A program made the position numbers and the translations under genes. Shown piece after piece: positions 42,114-51,146 of a DNA stretch of 64,000 nucleotides (the first letter of the stretch is position 1; each line of letters begins with the position of its first letter). The notes under the pieces are model-generated. The model ran no database searches and was not told where the DNA came from. It worked only from the letters and a program-made list of their open reading frames with translations. The stretch is from NCBI RefSeq assembly GCF_003591005.1, contig NZ_QYYD01000026.1, positions 1 through 64,000 on the forward strand, in the 5' to 3' direction. This stretch comes from Rhodopseudomonas palustris (GTDB lineage Bacteria > Pseudomonadota > Alphaproteobacteria > Rhizobiales > Xanthobacteraceae).

Positions 42114-44161
42114 GGGTGTCGGTTCGACGATTGCAGGAACGCGTCGCGCGCGTTCGGGCGCGCTTGCTGCGGCCGGCGGTCCTCGTCGAGCGTGGCCAGG
42201 CGGCTTTCGAACGTGGGGCGCACGTCGAGGCCTTTTATGAGTGGCGAGAAGCTGCCGAAAAGGGTTCGATCGAAGCCACAGCTCTGATTGCCAAGCTCTA
42301 TCACGAAGGGAAGGGGGTCGCACGATCGGTCCCCGACGCAGTGTCTTGGTACGAGAAAGCCGCCCATGGCGGCGATGCCGTCTCGCAATTCGAGCTCGGC
42401 AAGATCCTGATGCAGGGCTTCGGGGCCGCGCGTGCCGTTGCGCAATCGGATGACGGCACGCCGAAAAGCAAGTCGTCCGCGACGGCCACCGTGTTTCCCG
42501 CCGGACAGTATCTCGACAAAGCACCGGAAACCGGCTTCGCCTGGATCGGCAAGGCCGCCGCGGCCGGTTTGCGAGATGCACAGGCCATGTTGGGAGACCT
42601 TCTGCGGGCGGGGCGTGGCTGCGATGTCGATCTTGAGGCGGCTCGGGCTTGGTACGAGAGAGCGGCCGAACAGGGCGCGGCCAGTGCTGCGTTCGGGCTT
42701 GGCGACATCTTCTACCAGGGACTCGGCGTCGAGAAGGACGCCGCGATCGCGGCGGAGTGGTACAAGCAAGCTGCCGCAAATGGTCATGTCCGTGCCCAAA
42801 CGGCGCTCGGCTATCTGCACCGAAACGGTGAGGGTGTTGCCAGAGATCTCGTCGCGGCGGGAAGATACTTCCAGGAGGCGGCCCGCCACTCCGACGTGAA
42901 TGCGTTGTTCAGCCTTGCCGAGATGTATCTCGAGGGGTCTGGCGTCCCGAAGTCTATTTCCAAGGCAGAGACCTGCCTGCGAAAGGCGGGACGGCGCGGG
43001 CATCTTCCGTCGATGATCAAACTTGGAGAGCTCTACTCCCGAGGACTTGGTGCCGAGCCGAACCTGACGGAAGCGGCCGAATGGTACTCTCTGGCTGCGG
43101 AGAAAGGGGACGCCACGTCACAGTTTGTTCTCGGCCGATTCTATGCAAATGGAACTGGGGTGCCCCCCAACCAGCGTCTGGCAGCGAAGTGGTTTGAGAA
43201 GGCCGCGGAGGGCGGACATCCGACGGCGGCGCACCAGATCGCCCAGTCGCTGCTGAATGGCCGCGGCGTTGAACCTGATCTGCAGCGGGCAACCCTTTGG
43301 CTGCGCAAGGCGGCGGAGGCCGGGATCGGTCAGGCGCAGCTCGAACTCGGGCGCTTGTACTTCACCGGCAAAGACGCGCCCATCGATCAGGATGAGGCCG
43401 CCAAGTGGCTCGAGAGGGCCGCTGCTCCGGGCGATGCAAAATCGGTCCTCGCCGTGGCGGAGGTGCTTGTCCTGGGCGGCAAGGAGGCAAGAGCGCGCGA
43501 TCTCCTCGATCGGCTTGCCGAGAGCGGACATGGTCCGGCAAAATTGCGGCTTGCCCAGTTGTTGACGAAGGGCGCAGCGGCGCCATCCGACATTGGCAAA
43601 GCGCTGCGGCTGTACGGTGAAGCAGGAGAACTCGGGCACCCCGAAGGGTTTCTCGCCAAAGGCATATGCCTGATGAGCGAAGGCTCGGAATTCTTCGACT
43701 CCAAAGCGGCCGAAGCGGCCCTCCAGCAGGCGGCCAACGCAGGCACGGCGCAAATCAAGGCGACGGCATTCTTCCAACTCGGGGTGCTGTTCTGCCGCCG
43801 TGAAGACGGGAAATCGGAAGTCGAAAAGGGGTTCGGCTACTACGAACGTGCAGCCAAGCTGGGTCACCCGATCGCCCAATACAACGTGGCCGTGATGATG
43901 CAGAAAGGCGTCGGCTGCGCTGCGGACCCAGCCGGAGCGCTGGTCTGGCTCAAGAAGGCGGCCGATGCAAAGATTCCGCAAGCCCAGGTGGCGTTGGCCG
44001 ACGCCGAGCTCGCGCGTCGCGGCGCGAAGGATATTCCAGGCGATGTGTTGAGCCTGTATCAGCTGGCTGCCAGCGCGGGCAACGAGACCGCACGCAAACG
44101 CTTGCGGGATCTGGCGAAAGGGAGCCAGCCGGCCGCTAAGCCCGGGGCGCCGCAACAATGA
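42110..44161 (+). CDS. Sel1-repeat protein
   Basis: 683 residues. After a basic N terminus (MRVSVRRLQERVARVRARLL) nearly the whole chain is Sel1-like repeats of about 36 residues, for example AVSWYEKAAHGGDAVSQFEL, AAIAAEWYKQAAANGHVRAQ and AAKWFEKAAEGGHPTAAHQI. I count more than fifteen. Such proteins are protein-binding scaffolds, and in exopolysaccharide and secretion loci they can act as regulators or assembly factors (ExoR, AlgK). No signal peptide is obvious. The ATG overlaps the HlyD stop (ATGA), so it is translationally coupled to the secretion genes and probably serves them. Confidence 0.9.
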   Translation: MRVSVRRLQERVARVRARLLRPAVLVERGQAAFERGAHVEAFYEWREAAEKGSIEATALIAKLYHEGKGVARSVPDAVSWYEKAAHGGDAVSQFELGKILMQGFGAARAVAQSDDGTPKSKSSATATVFPAGQYLDKAPETGFAWIGKAAAAGLRDAQAMLGDLLRAGRGCDVDLEAARAWYERAAEQGAASAAFGLGDIFYQGLGVEKDAAIAAEWYKQAAANGHVRAQTALGYLHRNGEGVARDLVAAGRYFQEAARHSDVNALFSLAEMYLEGSGVPKSISKAETCLRKAGRRGHLPSMIKLGELYSRGLGAEPNLTEAAEWYSLAAEKGDATSQFVLGRFYANGTGVPPNQRLAAKWFEKAAEGGHPTAAHQIAQSLLNGRGVEPDLQRATLWLRKAAEAGIGQAQLELGRLYFTGKDAPIDQDEAAKWLERAAAPGDAKSVLAVAEVLVLGGKEARARDLLDRLAESGHGPAKLRLAQLLTKGAAAPSDIGKALRLYGEAGELGHPEGFLAKGICLMSEGSEFFDSKAAEAALQQAANAGTAQIKATAFFQLGVLFCRREDGKSEVEKGFGYYERAAKLGHPIAQYNVAVMMQKGVGCAADPAGALVWLKKAADAKIPQAQVALADAELARRGAKDIPGDVLSLYQLAASAGNETARKRLRDLAKGSQPAAKPGAPQQ

Positions 44162-44476
44162 CGTTCGGGCTGGGATGCGCGGAGGGCCGCCATCGCCAGC
44201 CCGAACATTGCAAGCGCTAGTCCGTATCCATCGTACTGAGCCGCTACCCGGAGAGCATTGGCTCAAGGTGCGCGTCGCAGTTCTCAGCCAGTTCGCAAAT
44301 CGCTGAGTTTGCTCACGCGATCTTGCATCGCCGGACGCGTCCCGACCATCCAAGCCTTGTTCGCAATTCCTTCAGTAACGTGAATGCCCGGCACGAGGCC
44401 GGGCATGTCGTGGTTCGATGCAACCGCCACCGAGAGAACGTCTCCAGGCGATGGAGCAAACCGTTGGCGGTCGATT
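44162..44476. other. Gap at the right edge of the cluster
   Basis: 315 bases between convergent genes, without a gene. It includes a short palindrome near 44382-44412 (ATGCCCGGCACGAGGCCGGG) of the ATGCCCGGC repeat family, which could act as a two-way terminator. Confidence 0.45.
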
Positions 44477-45748
44477 CTACAGCGTCAGTTCGTGACGACC
44501 GACCACCATCCAGTGCACTTCGTCCGGGCCGTCGGCGAAGCGGAGGTGGCGGACGTCGGTGTACATTTCGGCCAGCGGGGTCCACTGCGAGATGCCGGTG
44601 GCTCCGTGCATCTGAATCGCCTGGTCGATGATCTTGCAGGCGCGCTCCGGCACCATGGCCTTGACCATGCTGACCCAGACGCGCGCTTCCTTGTTGCCGA
44701 GCACGTCCATCGCCTTGGCGGCCTTCAGCACCATTAGGCGCATCGCCTCGATCTCGCAGCGGGCCTGCGCGATGATCTGCATGTTGCCGCCGAGATGCGC
44801 GATCTTCTTGCCGAAGGCTTCGCGGGTGAGGCCGCGCGCCACCATCAGGTCGAGCGCCTTCTCGGCCTTGCCGATGGTGCGCATGCAGTGATGGATGCGG
44901 CCCGGGCCGAGGCGGAGCTGCGAGATCTCGAAGCCGCGGCCTTCGCCGAGCAGGATGTTCTCCTTCGGCACCCGCACATTGTTGAAGCGCATGTGCATGT
45001 GGCCGCGCGGCGCGTGATCGTGGCCGAACACGTGCATCGGGCCGATCACTTCGACGCCGGGGGTGTCGACGGGCACCAGGATCTGCGACTGCTGTTTGCT
45101 GGGCGCGGCGGTCGGATCGGTCTTGACCATGACGATCATGATCTTGCAGCGCGGGTCGCCGAGGCCGGAGATGTAGTACTTCTCGCCGTTGATCACCCAC
45201 TCGTTGCCGTCGAGCACGGCCGAGGTCGAGACGTTCTTGGCGTCGGAGGATGCGACGTTCGGTTCGGTCATCACATAGGCCGAGCGGATCTCGCCGTTGA
45301 GCAGCGGCTTCAGCCACTTTTCCTTCTGGGCCGGCGTGCCGACGCGCTCCAGCACTTCCATGTTGCCGGTGTCGGGCGCCGAGCAGTTCATCACTTCGGA
45401 GGCGAGCGGCGCCTTGCCGAGTTCGATTGCGATATAGGCGTAGTCGAGATTGTTCAGGCCTTCGCCGGTTTCGGCGTCGGGCAGGAAGAAGTTCCACAGG
45501 CCTTCTTCCTTGGCCTTCGCCTTGGCCTTGCCGAGCAGATCGAGCTGCTCCTGCGAGAACGACCAGCGGTTCGGATTCTTCGCTTCCGCGATCTCGAACT
45601 CATGCTGCATCGGCTCGACCGTCTCGGCGATGAACTTCTTGACGTGGTCGTACAGCGGCCGGACCTTTTCCGACATCCGCAGGTCATTCAGTTCGTCTTC
45701 CGGCGACAGCGTGTAGGGGGTCTGGCGGGGCACATAAGCCACTTGCAT
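44477..45748 (-). CDS. Acyl-CoA dehydrogenase, ACAD10/11-like
   Basis: 423 residues. FAD-dependent alpha,beta-dehydrogenation of an acyl-CoA. The usual ACAD features are visible: YVMTEPNVASSDAKNV for FAD and substrate binding, KYYISGLGDPRCKIMIVM, RLGPGRIHHCMRTIGKAE, QIIAQARCEIEAMRLM, and the C-terminal QMHGATGISQWTPLAEMY. The subgroup (longer N terminus, LYDHVKKFIAETVEPM) commonly handles unusual or long chains. The ATG follows GGGAGGACGATACG. It is divergent from the binding-protein gene at 46096. Confidence 0.93.
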   Translation of the reverse strand: MQVAYVPRQTPYTLSPEDELNDLRMSEKVRPLYDHVKKFIAETVEPMQHEFEIAEAKNPNRWSFSQEQLDLLGKAKAKAKEEGLWNFFLPDAETGEGLNNLDYAYIAIELGKAPLASEVMNCSAPDTGNMEVLERVGTPAQKEKWLKPLLNGEIRSAYVMTEPNVASSDAKNVSTSAVLDGNEWVINGEKYYISGLGDPRCKIMIVMVKTDPTAAPSKQQSQILVPVDTPGVEVIGPMHVFGHDHAPRGHMHMRFNNVRVPKENILLGEGRGFEISQLRLGPGRIHHCMRTIGKAEKALDLMVARGLTREAFGKKIAHLGGNMQIIAQARCEIEAMRLMVLKAAKAMDVLGNKEARVWVSMVKAMVPERACKIIDQAIQMHGATGISQWTPLAEMYTDVRHLRFADGPDEVHWMVVGRHELTL

Positions 45749-46095
45749 CGTATCGTCCTCCCGATGTGATCATCGCGTTGGTCCACCCTGCATGGATGGT
45801 TGCGGTTCTTTATAGACACGTTCCGGCGCGGTTGTCGAAGGTCGCGGATGAGGGCCGCTCCTCGGGCTCAACTCAGGCTGATCGACGCTCCGTGGCACCA
45901 TGCTCTGGTGAAATCGTGACACAATGCCGCCTCAGCGATTTCGCCGCATTGATATTCCGTGTGGCGATCATCGTAGTGAGGGATCATGAGCTTGACTGAA
46001 TGTGAGCCGATCTGCACGAGATCGTGCTCTTGACCGGCCCTATCAACGCGGCGTCCGGCTGGAACATGCGAAAGTTCGGAGGATTGGAAAACAAG
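45749..46095. other. Divergent intergenic region
   Basis: 347 bases between the acyl-CoA dehydrogenase (-) and substrate-binding protein (+). It must hold both promoters, but no pair of hexamers or palindrome stands out. Small open frames here have no protein character. Confidence 0.4.
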
Positions 46096-47340
46096 ATGAT
46101 ACGAGCTGAACGGATGATCACAAGGCGTGCTGCCGCGTTGGCCCTTGGAGCGGCGCTCGGGCTTGCCGGCTTCTCCGGCAGCGCCTCGGCGCAGCAGGCC
46201 GATAATTCGCCGATCCGGATCGGCGTCCTCACCGACATGTCGGGCTTGTTCGCCGACATTTCAGGCCCCGGCGCCGTCGTTGCGGTGAACATGGCGGTCG
46301 AGGATTTCGGCGGTAAGGTGCTCGGCCGTCCGATCGAGGTGTTGTCGGCCGACCACCAGAACAAAGCCGATATCGGGCTATCGCTGGCACGAGGCTGGAT
46401 CGACGAGAAGAACGTCGTGATGCTCGCGGACCTGATGAACTCCTCGGTCGCGCTCGGCGTCATGGAGCTGACCAAAGCGAAGGATCGGATTGCGATCGTC
46501 AACGGCGCCTCGACGTCGGTGATCACCAACGAGAAGTGCACGCCGAACAGCATCCACTACACCTGGGACACCTATGCGCTGGCGCGCGGCACCGCCAACG
46601 CCGTCGTCAGCCGCGGCAAGAAAAAGTGGGCGATCCTGCAAGCCGACTTCGCTTATGGTCACCAGCTCGCCAACGACAGCCGGCGCTTCGTCGAAGCTGC
46701 CGGTGGGACGATCGTCGCGGACATCAAGCACCCGATCAACACGTCCGACTTCTCTTCCTTCCTGCTGCAGGCGCAGAGCTCGAGCTCGGACGTTATCGCG
46801 CTCGCCAATGGCGGCGCCGACACCATCAACGCCATCAAGTCGGCCGCCGAGTTCGGTATCGGCCGCGACGGCAAGCAGCAGGTGGTCGGGCTCGCAATCA
46901 ATCTCAACGACACCAAGGCGCTCGGCCTGCAGGCCGCGCAGGGACTGCTGCTCACCGAAGCCTGGTACTGGGATTTGAACGACGACACCCGGGCCTTCGC
47001 CAAGCGCTTCATGGACAAGTTCGGCAAGATGCCGACCTCGACCCAGGCCGGCGACTACTCGTCGACCATGCACTATCTTAAGGCCGTCGCCGCCGCCGGT
47101 ACGCTCGATGCCCAGACCGTGATGGCCAAGATGCGCGAGATGCCGGTCGACGATTTCTTCGCCAAAGGCGGCAGGATCCGCATCGACGGCCGCATGGTGC
47201 ACGATATGTATCTGGCGGAAGTGAAGAAGCCGGCCGACTCCAAGGGCCCGTGGGACTTCTACACCATCCTCGAGACCATCCCGGGCGACAAGGCCTTCCG
47301 CCCGCTATCGGAAAGCGCCTGTCCGCTGGTGAAGAAGTAA
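46096..47340 (+). CDS. Branched-chain amino acid-type ABC substrate-binding protein
   Basis: 414 residues from 46096, or 408 from the ATG at 46114. A twin-arginine-like or Sec signal (MITRRAAALALGAALGLAGF) ends near SASAQ. The Peripla_BP_6 fold follows: IRIGVLTDMSGLFADISG, TNEKCTPNSIHYTWDTYALA and HPINTSDFSSFLLQAQSSS. It is roughly half identical to the protein at 19257-20468 over the first 220 mature residues. No permease or ATPase is nearby. An acyl-CoA ligase gene follows on the same strand, so an acid that is imported and then CoA-activated is a fair guess for its ligand. Confidence 0.92.
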   Translation: MIRAERMITRRAAALALGAALGLAGFSGSASAQQADNSPIRIGVLTDMSGLFADISGPGAVVAVNMAVEDFGGKVLGRPIEVLSADHQNKADIGLSLARGWIDEKNVVMLADLMNSSVALGVMELTKAKDRIAIVNGASTSVITNEKCTPNSIHYTWDTYALARGTANAVVSRGKKKWAILQADFAYGHQLANDSRRFVEAAGGTIVADIKHPINTSDFSSFLLQAQSSSSDVIALANGGADTINAIKSAAEFGIGRDGKQQVVGLAINLNDTKALGLQAAQGLLLTEAWYWDLNDDTRAFAKRFMDKFGKMPTSTQAGDYSSTMHYLKAVAAAGTLDAQTVMAKMREMPVDDFFAKGGRIRIDGRMVHDMYLAEVKKPADSKGPWDFYTILETIPGDKAFRPLSESACPLVKK

Positions 47341-47407
47341 ACGGCGGTCCTGCCGTGGCGTGCGTCCGCACGTTTAAAGGCCCGGCACGCGCACGCACCT
47401 CTCAATG

Positions 47408-47522
47408 CGTGATGGCCGGGCTTGACCCGGCCATCCACGTCTCACTCTCTGCAGCGAGGTTGGCGCCTCGGTCTTCGCGCCCACCTCTCCACGTCATGGC
47501 CGGGACAAGCCCGGCCATGACG
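47408..47522. repeat. Palindromic intergenic repeat (ATGCCCGGC/ATGGCCGGG family)
   Basis: The left end is GTGATGGCCGGGCTTGACCC and the right end is GGGACAAGCCCGGCCATGACG, with GGCGCCTC inside. It separates the binding-protein gene from the ligase gene. Confidence 0.75.
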
Positions 47523-47563
47523 TGCGCTGACTACATGTTTGGATAGTTACCCGGAGTTTCCCC

Positions 47564-49084
47564 ATGTCCTCGCCGTCCCGCAATCTCGGCTGCTGCTTCG
47601 ATCCGTCGCGCGATCCCGACAAGGTCGCGATTGTCGATCTCAGCCGGTGGGAGCAGCCGGCAGAGGTGACCTATGCAGCGCTCGATGCTGCCTGTGATGC
47701 GGTGGCACGTGGTCTATTGCGTAAGGGACTGAAGCCGGGCGACCGCGTCGGCATCATGGCGCTCAACTCGGCGCCGCTGATCGCCGCCTATCTCGGCATC
47801 ATGCGGGCCGGCATGGTGGCGGTGCCGATCTCCTTCAAGCTGGCGCGCGAGACTGTGGACTACATCGTCAAGGACGCCGACTTGCGCGCGGTGTTCCACG
47901 ATGCCGAGCGCGCCGCGCTGGTCCCGCACGGAGTGCTGGGGATCGATTTCGAAGCGCCGGATGGCTACGCCGCGCTACTCGATCCTGGAGCGTTCGCCGC
48001 GTTCGAGCCGCAGGGGCGCGAACTGGCGATGATCCTCTATACCTCGGGTTCGACTGGATTGCCGAAAGGCGTGCTGCTGTCGCACGCCTCGCAGCGCTGG
48101 TTCATGGAGGCCGGCACATTCGGCGAGGACCGCTCGCAGCATCGCTACATCGTGGCGGCGCCGATGTTCCACATGAACGCGACCATCAGCGTCAAGATGG
48201 CGCTGATGGTCGGCGCGTCGTTCGTGTTGCTGCCGGCGTTCGACGCGAAGCGTTATGCCGAAGCCATCAGCCGCTACCGCGTCACCTGGCTGACCTCTGT
48301 GCCGACCATGCTGGCGATGCTGGCGCGCGAGCACGACCTGCTCGGCACGCTCGACTTTTCGTCGGTCAAAAACGTCACGATGGGCTCGGCCCCGCTGACG
48401 GCGGCGCTGGTCGACAAGGTTCGAAGCCTGTTTCCGGGCGCTGCGATCAACAATGCCTACGGCACCACGGAGGCTGGTCCCGGCGTGTTCGGCCCACACC
48501 CGGACGGAGTTGAGCGGCCTGACGTCGCGCTCGGCTATCCGATCGCCGGGGCGCAGGTTGAACTACGAGAGGGGGCGTCGCCCGACGAGGGTGTGCTCTA
48601 CATGAAAAGCCCGATGCTGATGGAGGGCTACAATAACCGGCCGGACAAGACCGCCGAGGTGATGCACGACGGCTGGTATCGCTCCGGCGACATTATGCGC
48701 CGCGACGCCAACGGCTTCTTCCACTTCGTCGGCCGCGCCGACGACATGTTCGTGGTCGGCGGCGAGAACGTCTGGCCCGGCGAGGTCGAGAAGCTGATCG
48801 AGCGGATGCCTGGGGTCCATCAGGCCGCGGTCGTCCCGGTACCCGACGACATCAAGGGCACGCTGCCGTTCGCCTTCGTGGTGAAGCAGGCCGGCAGAGA
48901 TGTCGACGAGGCCGCGGTGAAAGCCTTCACGATCGCCAATGGTCCGGCCTTTGCGCATCCGCGCTTTGTCGAATTCCGCGCGGCTATTCCGCTGTCGGCC
49001 ACCAACAAGCCCGACCGGCGGCTGCTGACGCAGGAGGCCGAGCAGATCGCGACGAAGCGCCGGGCGGCTGGCGAGCGGGGATGA
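47564..49084 (+). CDS. AMP-dependent acyl-CoA synthetase
   Basis: 506 residues. Activates a carboxylic acid to its CoA thioester through an acyl-adenylate. The AMP-binding signature ILYTSGSTGLPKGVLLSH is near residue 160, NNAYGTTEAGPGVFGPH contains the A5 motif, and GWYRSGDIMRRDANGFFHF and GRADDMFVVGGENVWPGEVE the A7-A8 core. The catalytic Lys expected near the C terminus is in SATNKPDRRLL. No substrate can be set, though the size and the neighbours (binding protein, acyl-CoA dehydrogenase) point to an aromatic, dicarboxylic or medium-chain acid. Confidence 0.93.
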   Translation: MSSPSRNLGCCFDPSRDPDKVAIVDLSRWEQPAEVTYAALDAACDAVARGLLRKGLKPGDRVGIMALNSAPLIAAYLGIMRAGMVAVPISFKLARETVDYIVKDADLRAVFHDAERAALVPHGVLGIDFEAPDGYAALLDPGAFAAFEPQGRELAMILYTSGSTGLPKGVLLSHASQRWFMEAGTFGEDRSQHRYIVAAPMFHMNATISVKMALMVGASFVLLPAFDAKRYAEAISRYRVTWLTSVPTMLAMLAREHDLLGTLDFSSVKNVTMGSAPLTAALVDKVRSLFPGAAINNAYGTTEAGPGVFGPHPDGVERPDVALGYPIAGAQVELREGASPDEGVLYMKSPMLMEGYNNRPDKTAEVMHDGWYRSGDIMRRDANGFFHFVGRADDMFVVGGENVWPGEVEKLIERMPGVHQAAVVPVPDDIKGTLPFAFVVKQAGRDVDEAAVKAFTIANGPAFAHPRFVEFRAAIPLSATNKPDRRLLTQEAEQIATKRRAAGERG

Positions 49085-49347
49085 CAGTCATGTGCCGGCG
49101 CCTTCACTGCGGCGGCTACGCTTTAGTCAGCATGGACAAGCGCCTCCACGGTCCCAGTAGTTGACTCAGGCTACGAGCATTAAGTCTCTGTTGGCGTTCG
49201 GCTTTTGACCTCCGGATGAATACGGAGGTATCCCGCTCTGCGTTGACAATTGCTGCGCTGCGGCGGATTGATAACTGATCAATTCGGACTGCAAGGCGGT
49301 AGCGATTGCGCCGCCCAGGTCCGGCCGCGACAGCACGGGAGAGAGAT

Positions 49348-49653
49348 GTGAAAGCCCTGGTCCGAGCGTTCTACTATGTGCCGGTGATCGGCTGGCTGAC
49401 CAAGGATGCGGTGCACGGCACTCCGGAGGCGAAGTACTTCTTCGCCTTCAACATGGCGGTGCTGCTGTTCGGCGCGATTTATCTGATCGGCTATCCGCTG
49501 GTGATCACGCTCGGCCTGCTCGGCTCAGCCGCCGGCCTCTCGGGCCTCGTGCTGCTAACGATGGGCGACGCCTTTGACCGCCGCGCCTCCCGCGCCGTCG
49601 CCAGGGCCCCGGCTCCGCCGCTCCGCAAGCCCTCGATGCGCCGCGCGGCTTAA
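49348..49653 (+). CDS. Small two-pass membrane protein
   Basis: 101 residues from a GTG at 49348 that follows GGGAGAGAGAT. Two hydrophobic stretches follow a conserved-looking head (VKALVRAFYYVPVIGWLTKD): FAFNMAVLLFGAIYLIGYPL and VITLGLLGSAAGLSGLVLL. The C-terminal tail is Arg/Pro-rich and cytoplasmic by the positive-inside rule. No family name is recognised. Gap 49085-49347 upstream has no gene. Confidence 0.75.
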   Translation: MKALVRAFYYVPVIGWLTKDAVHGTPEAKYFFAFNMAVLLFGAIYLIGYPLVITLGLLGSAAGLSGLVLLTMGDAFDRRASRAVARAPAPPLRKPSMRRAA

Positions 49654-49702
49654 GTGCCTCTGCTGCTCGTCAGTCGGCTGGCCGCTAGGCACAACCTCTT
49701 CC

Positions 49703-49791
49703 CGTCATGGTCGGGCTTGTCCCGGCCATCCACGCCTTTTTGATATCAGCGCCGTCAGGCGTGGATGCCCGGGACAGGCCCGGGCATGACG
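49703..49791. repeat. Palindromic intergenic repeat (ATGCCCGGC/ATGGCCGGG family)
   Basis: CGTCATGGTCGGGCTTGTCC at the left and GGACAGGCCCGGGCATGACG at the right, with ACGCCTT and its near-complement inside. It sits between convergent genes. Confidence 0.75.
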
Positions 49792-49809
49792 ATGGTGAGA
49801 GGCCGTGGG

Positions 49810-50865
49810 TTAAACTGCGGCTTCGCTAGCGGTCGGCGCTGTTATCAGCATCGCGCAAGCCTGCGCCAGCCGCCGCCATGCGGCTTCATCGACCGGCAGG
49901 CCGAAGCGATAGCGCTGCGGGCTGTGGGAAAAGCCGCGGATCAAGATGCCGGCGCGGGCGAAGGCGTCGACCAGGTCGCGGCCGTCGCGATCTTCATATA
50001 GCCCGAATAAATCGGTGCCGCCGCACGCGGTCAGGCCGGCGGTGGCCAGGGTTGCATCCAATCGCAGGCGGTCCGCTGCCAGGCGCCGGCCCGTGGTCGT
50101 AATCCAACTGTCGTCCCGCAGCGCCCGTGTCGCGATCGCGCAGGCGGGGCCGGAGGCGGCCCAGTCGCCGAGCAGGTCGCGCCACGGTCCGGCGTCCCGC
50201 GCATCGACCGCGACGAAGCCGAGCCGCAGCCCCGCCAGGCCAAAGAACTTGCCGAGCGAACGCAGCACCACCACGCCGCGCGGCAGCGCCGGCTCGTGGA
50301 GTAGCGACAGCTTCGGCCGAACGTCGGCAAAGGCCTCATCCACCACCAGCTGCTTGCCGGCCGCGCACCAGCGCTGCGCGAACGCGCTCAAAGCCGCGGC
50401 GTCAAAGGCGCGGCCGTCGGGGTTGTTCGGGTTGACGATCACCAGCGCCGCAAGCCCAGCGCGGGCGTCGGGCAGGGCGGCGAGTTCGTGCACCTGCGCG
50501 CCCGCTGCGCGCCACGCGGCGGCGTGCGAGCTGTAGGTGGGCGTCAGGATGCCGACCTTGACGCCGTGCGCTGCGAGGACTCGCGGTGCCAGCCGGATGG
50601 CAATTTCGCTGCCCGGCGCAGGCAGCAGCACGGCGCCGCGCGGCAGGCCATAAGCTGCCGCCGCGGCGGCACAGAGCTGATCGAGTTCGGCGGCGAGCGG
50701 CAGCCGTGAGAAGCACTCGGGCGGCAGCGGCGGGATCGGGTAGGGAACGGGGTTGATGCCCGTCGACAAGTCGATCCACGGCCGCGGCGCGTCCGGATAG
50801 GCCAAGGCGGCGAGATCGACGCGCCCGCCATGGACCTTCAGCGCCGCCAAAGCGGCGCTGGTCAC
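49810..50865 (-). CDS. cobD: Threonine-phosphate decarboxylase, CobD/CobC type
   Basis: 351 residues from a GTG at 50865, overlapping the upstream small gene by GTGA; a TTG at 50880 would add five residues. A fold-type I PLP aminotransferase-like enzyme: WIDLSTGINPVPYPIP at the N terminus, PAPGSEIAIRL, VNPNNPDGRAF, and the PLP lysine in LRSLGKFFGLAGLRLGF. In cobalamin synthesis it makes the aminopropanol linker from threonine phosphate. No other cob genes are in the window, and histidinol-phosphate aminotransferase is the close alternative, though ID(L)STGINP favours CobD. Confidence 0.88.
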   Translation of the reverse strand: MTSAALAALKVHGGRVDLAALAYPDAPRPWIDLSTGINPVPYPIPPLPPECFSRLPLAAELDQLCAAAAAAYGLPRGAVLLPAPGSEIAIRLAPRVLAAHGVKVGILTPTYSSHAAAWRAAGAQVHELAALPDARAGLAALVIVNPNNPDGRAFDAAALSAFAQRWCAAGKQLVVDEAFADVRPKLSLLHEPALPRGVVVLRSLGKFFGLAGLRLGFVAVDARDAGPWRDLLGDWAASGPACAIATRALRDDSWITTTGRRLAADRLRLDATLATAGLTACGGTDLFGLYEDRDGRDLVDAFARAGILIRGFSHSPQRYRFGLPVDEAAWRRLAQACAMLITAPTASEAAV

Positions 50866-51002
50866 GGCATCACCAGCCAATAGCCTCCGACGACCAGGAT
50901 CAGCGCCAGCGTCACGATCACCGCCAGCACCGCACCGATAATGGCGCCGAGGCCGTGGCCGTCGAGCCAGTTCTGCAGCTTATTGCCCAGTCCGAGAGCC
51001 AT
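50862..51002 (-). CDS. 46-residue single-pass membrane protein
   Basis: Starts at the ATG at 51002, with AGGAATGG eight bases before it, in preference to an earlier ATG at 51023 that lacks a ribosome site. MALGLGNKLQNWLDGHGLG is an amphipathic head, followed by one membrane helix (AIIGAVLAVIVTLALILVVG). The stop overlaps the cobD start (GTGA), so it is translationally coupled to that enzyme. Function unknown. Confidence 0.6.
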   Translation of the reverse strand: MALGLGNKLQNWLDGHGLGAIIGAVLAVIVTLALILVVGGYWLVMP

Positions 51003-51088
51003 CGTCTGTCCATTCCTGTTCATCGGGAGTGTCGATCTAGCACAGCACCCACGCCGGGCGCAGCAGCGGCGGTTCGGCGCCGCGGGCA

Positions 51089-51102
51089 TTGATGCCGATC
51101 AA
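51089..51102. promoter_or_regulatory. FNR/FixK-type anaerobox
   Basis: TTGATGCCGATCAA matches the FNR/FixK consensus TTGAT-N4-ATCAA perfectly. It lies 45 bases before the Crp/Fnr gene start and 87 bases before the divergent small membrane gene, so it could govern either direction, including self-regulation. Confidence 0.75.
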
Positions 51103-51146
51103 TTGGACGAAGCCGTGCGTCGATCATACGATCGCTCCGACCCGCT

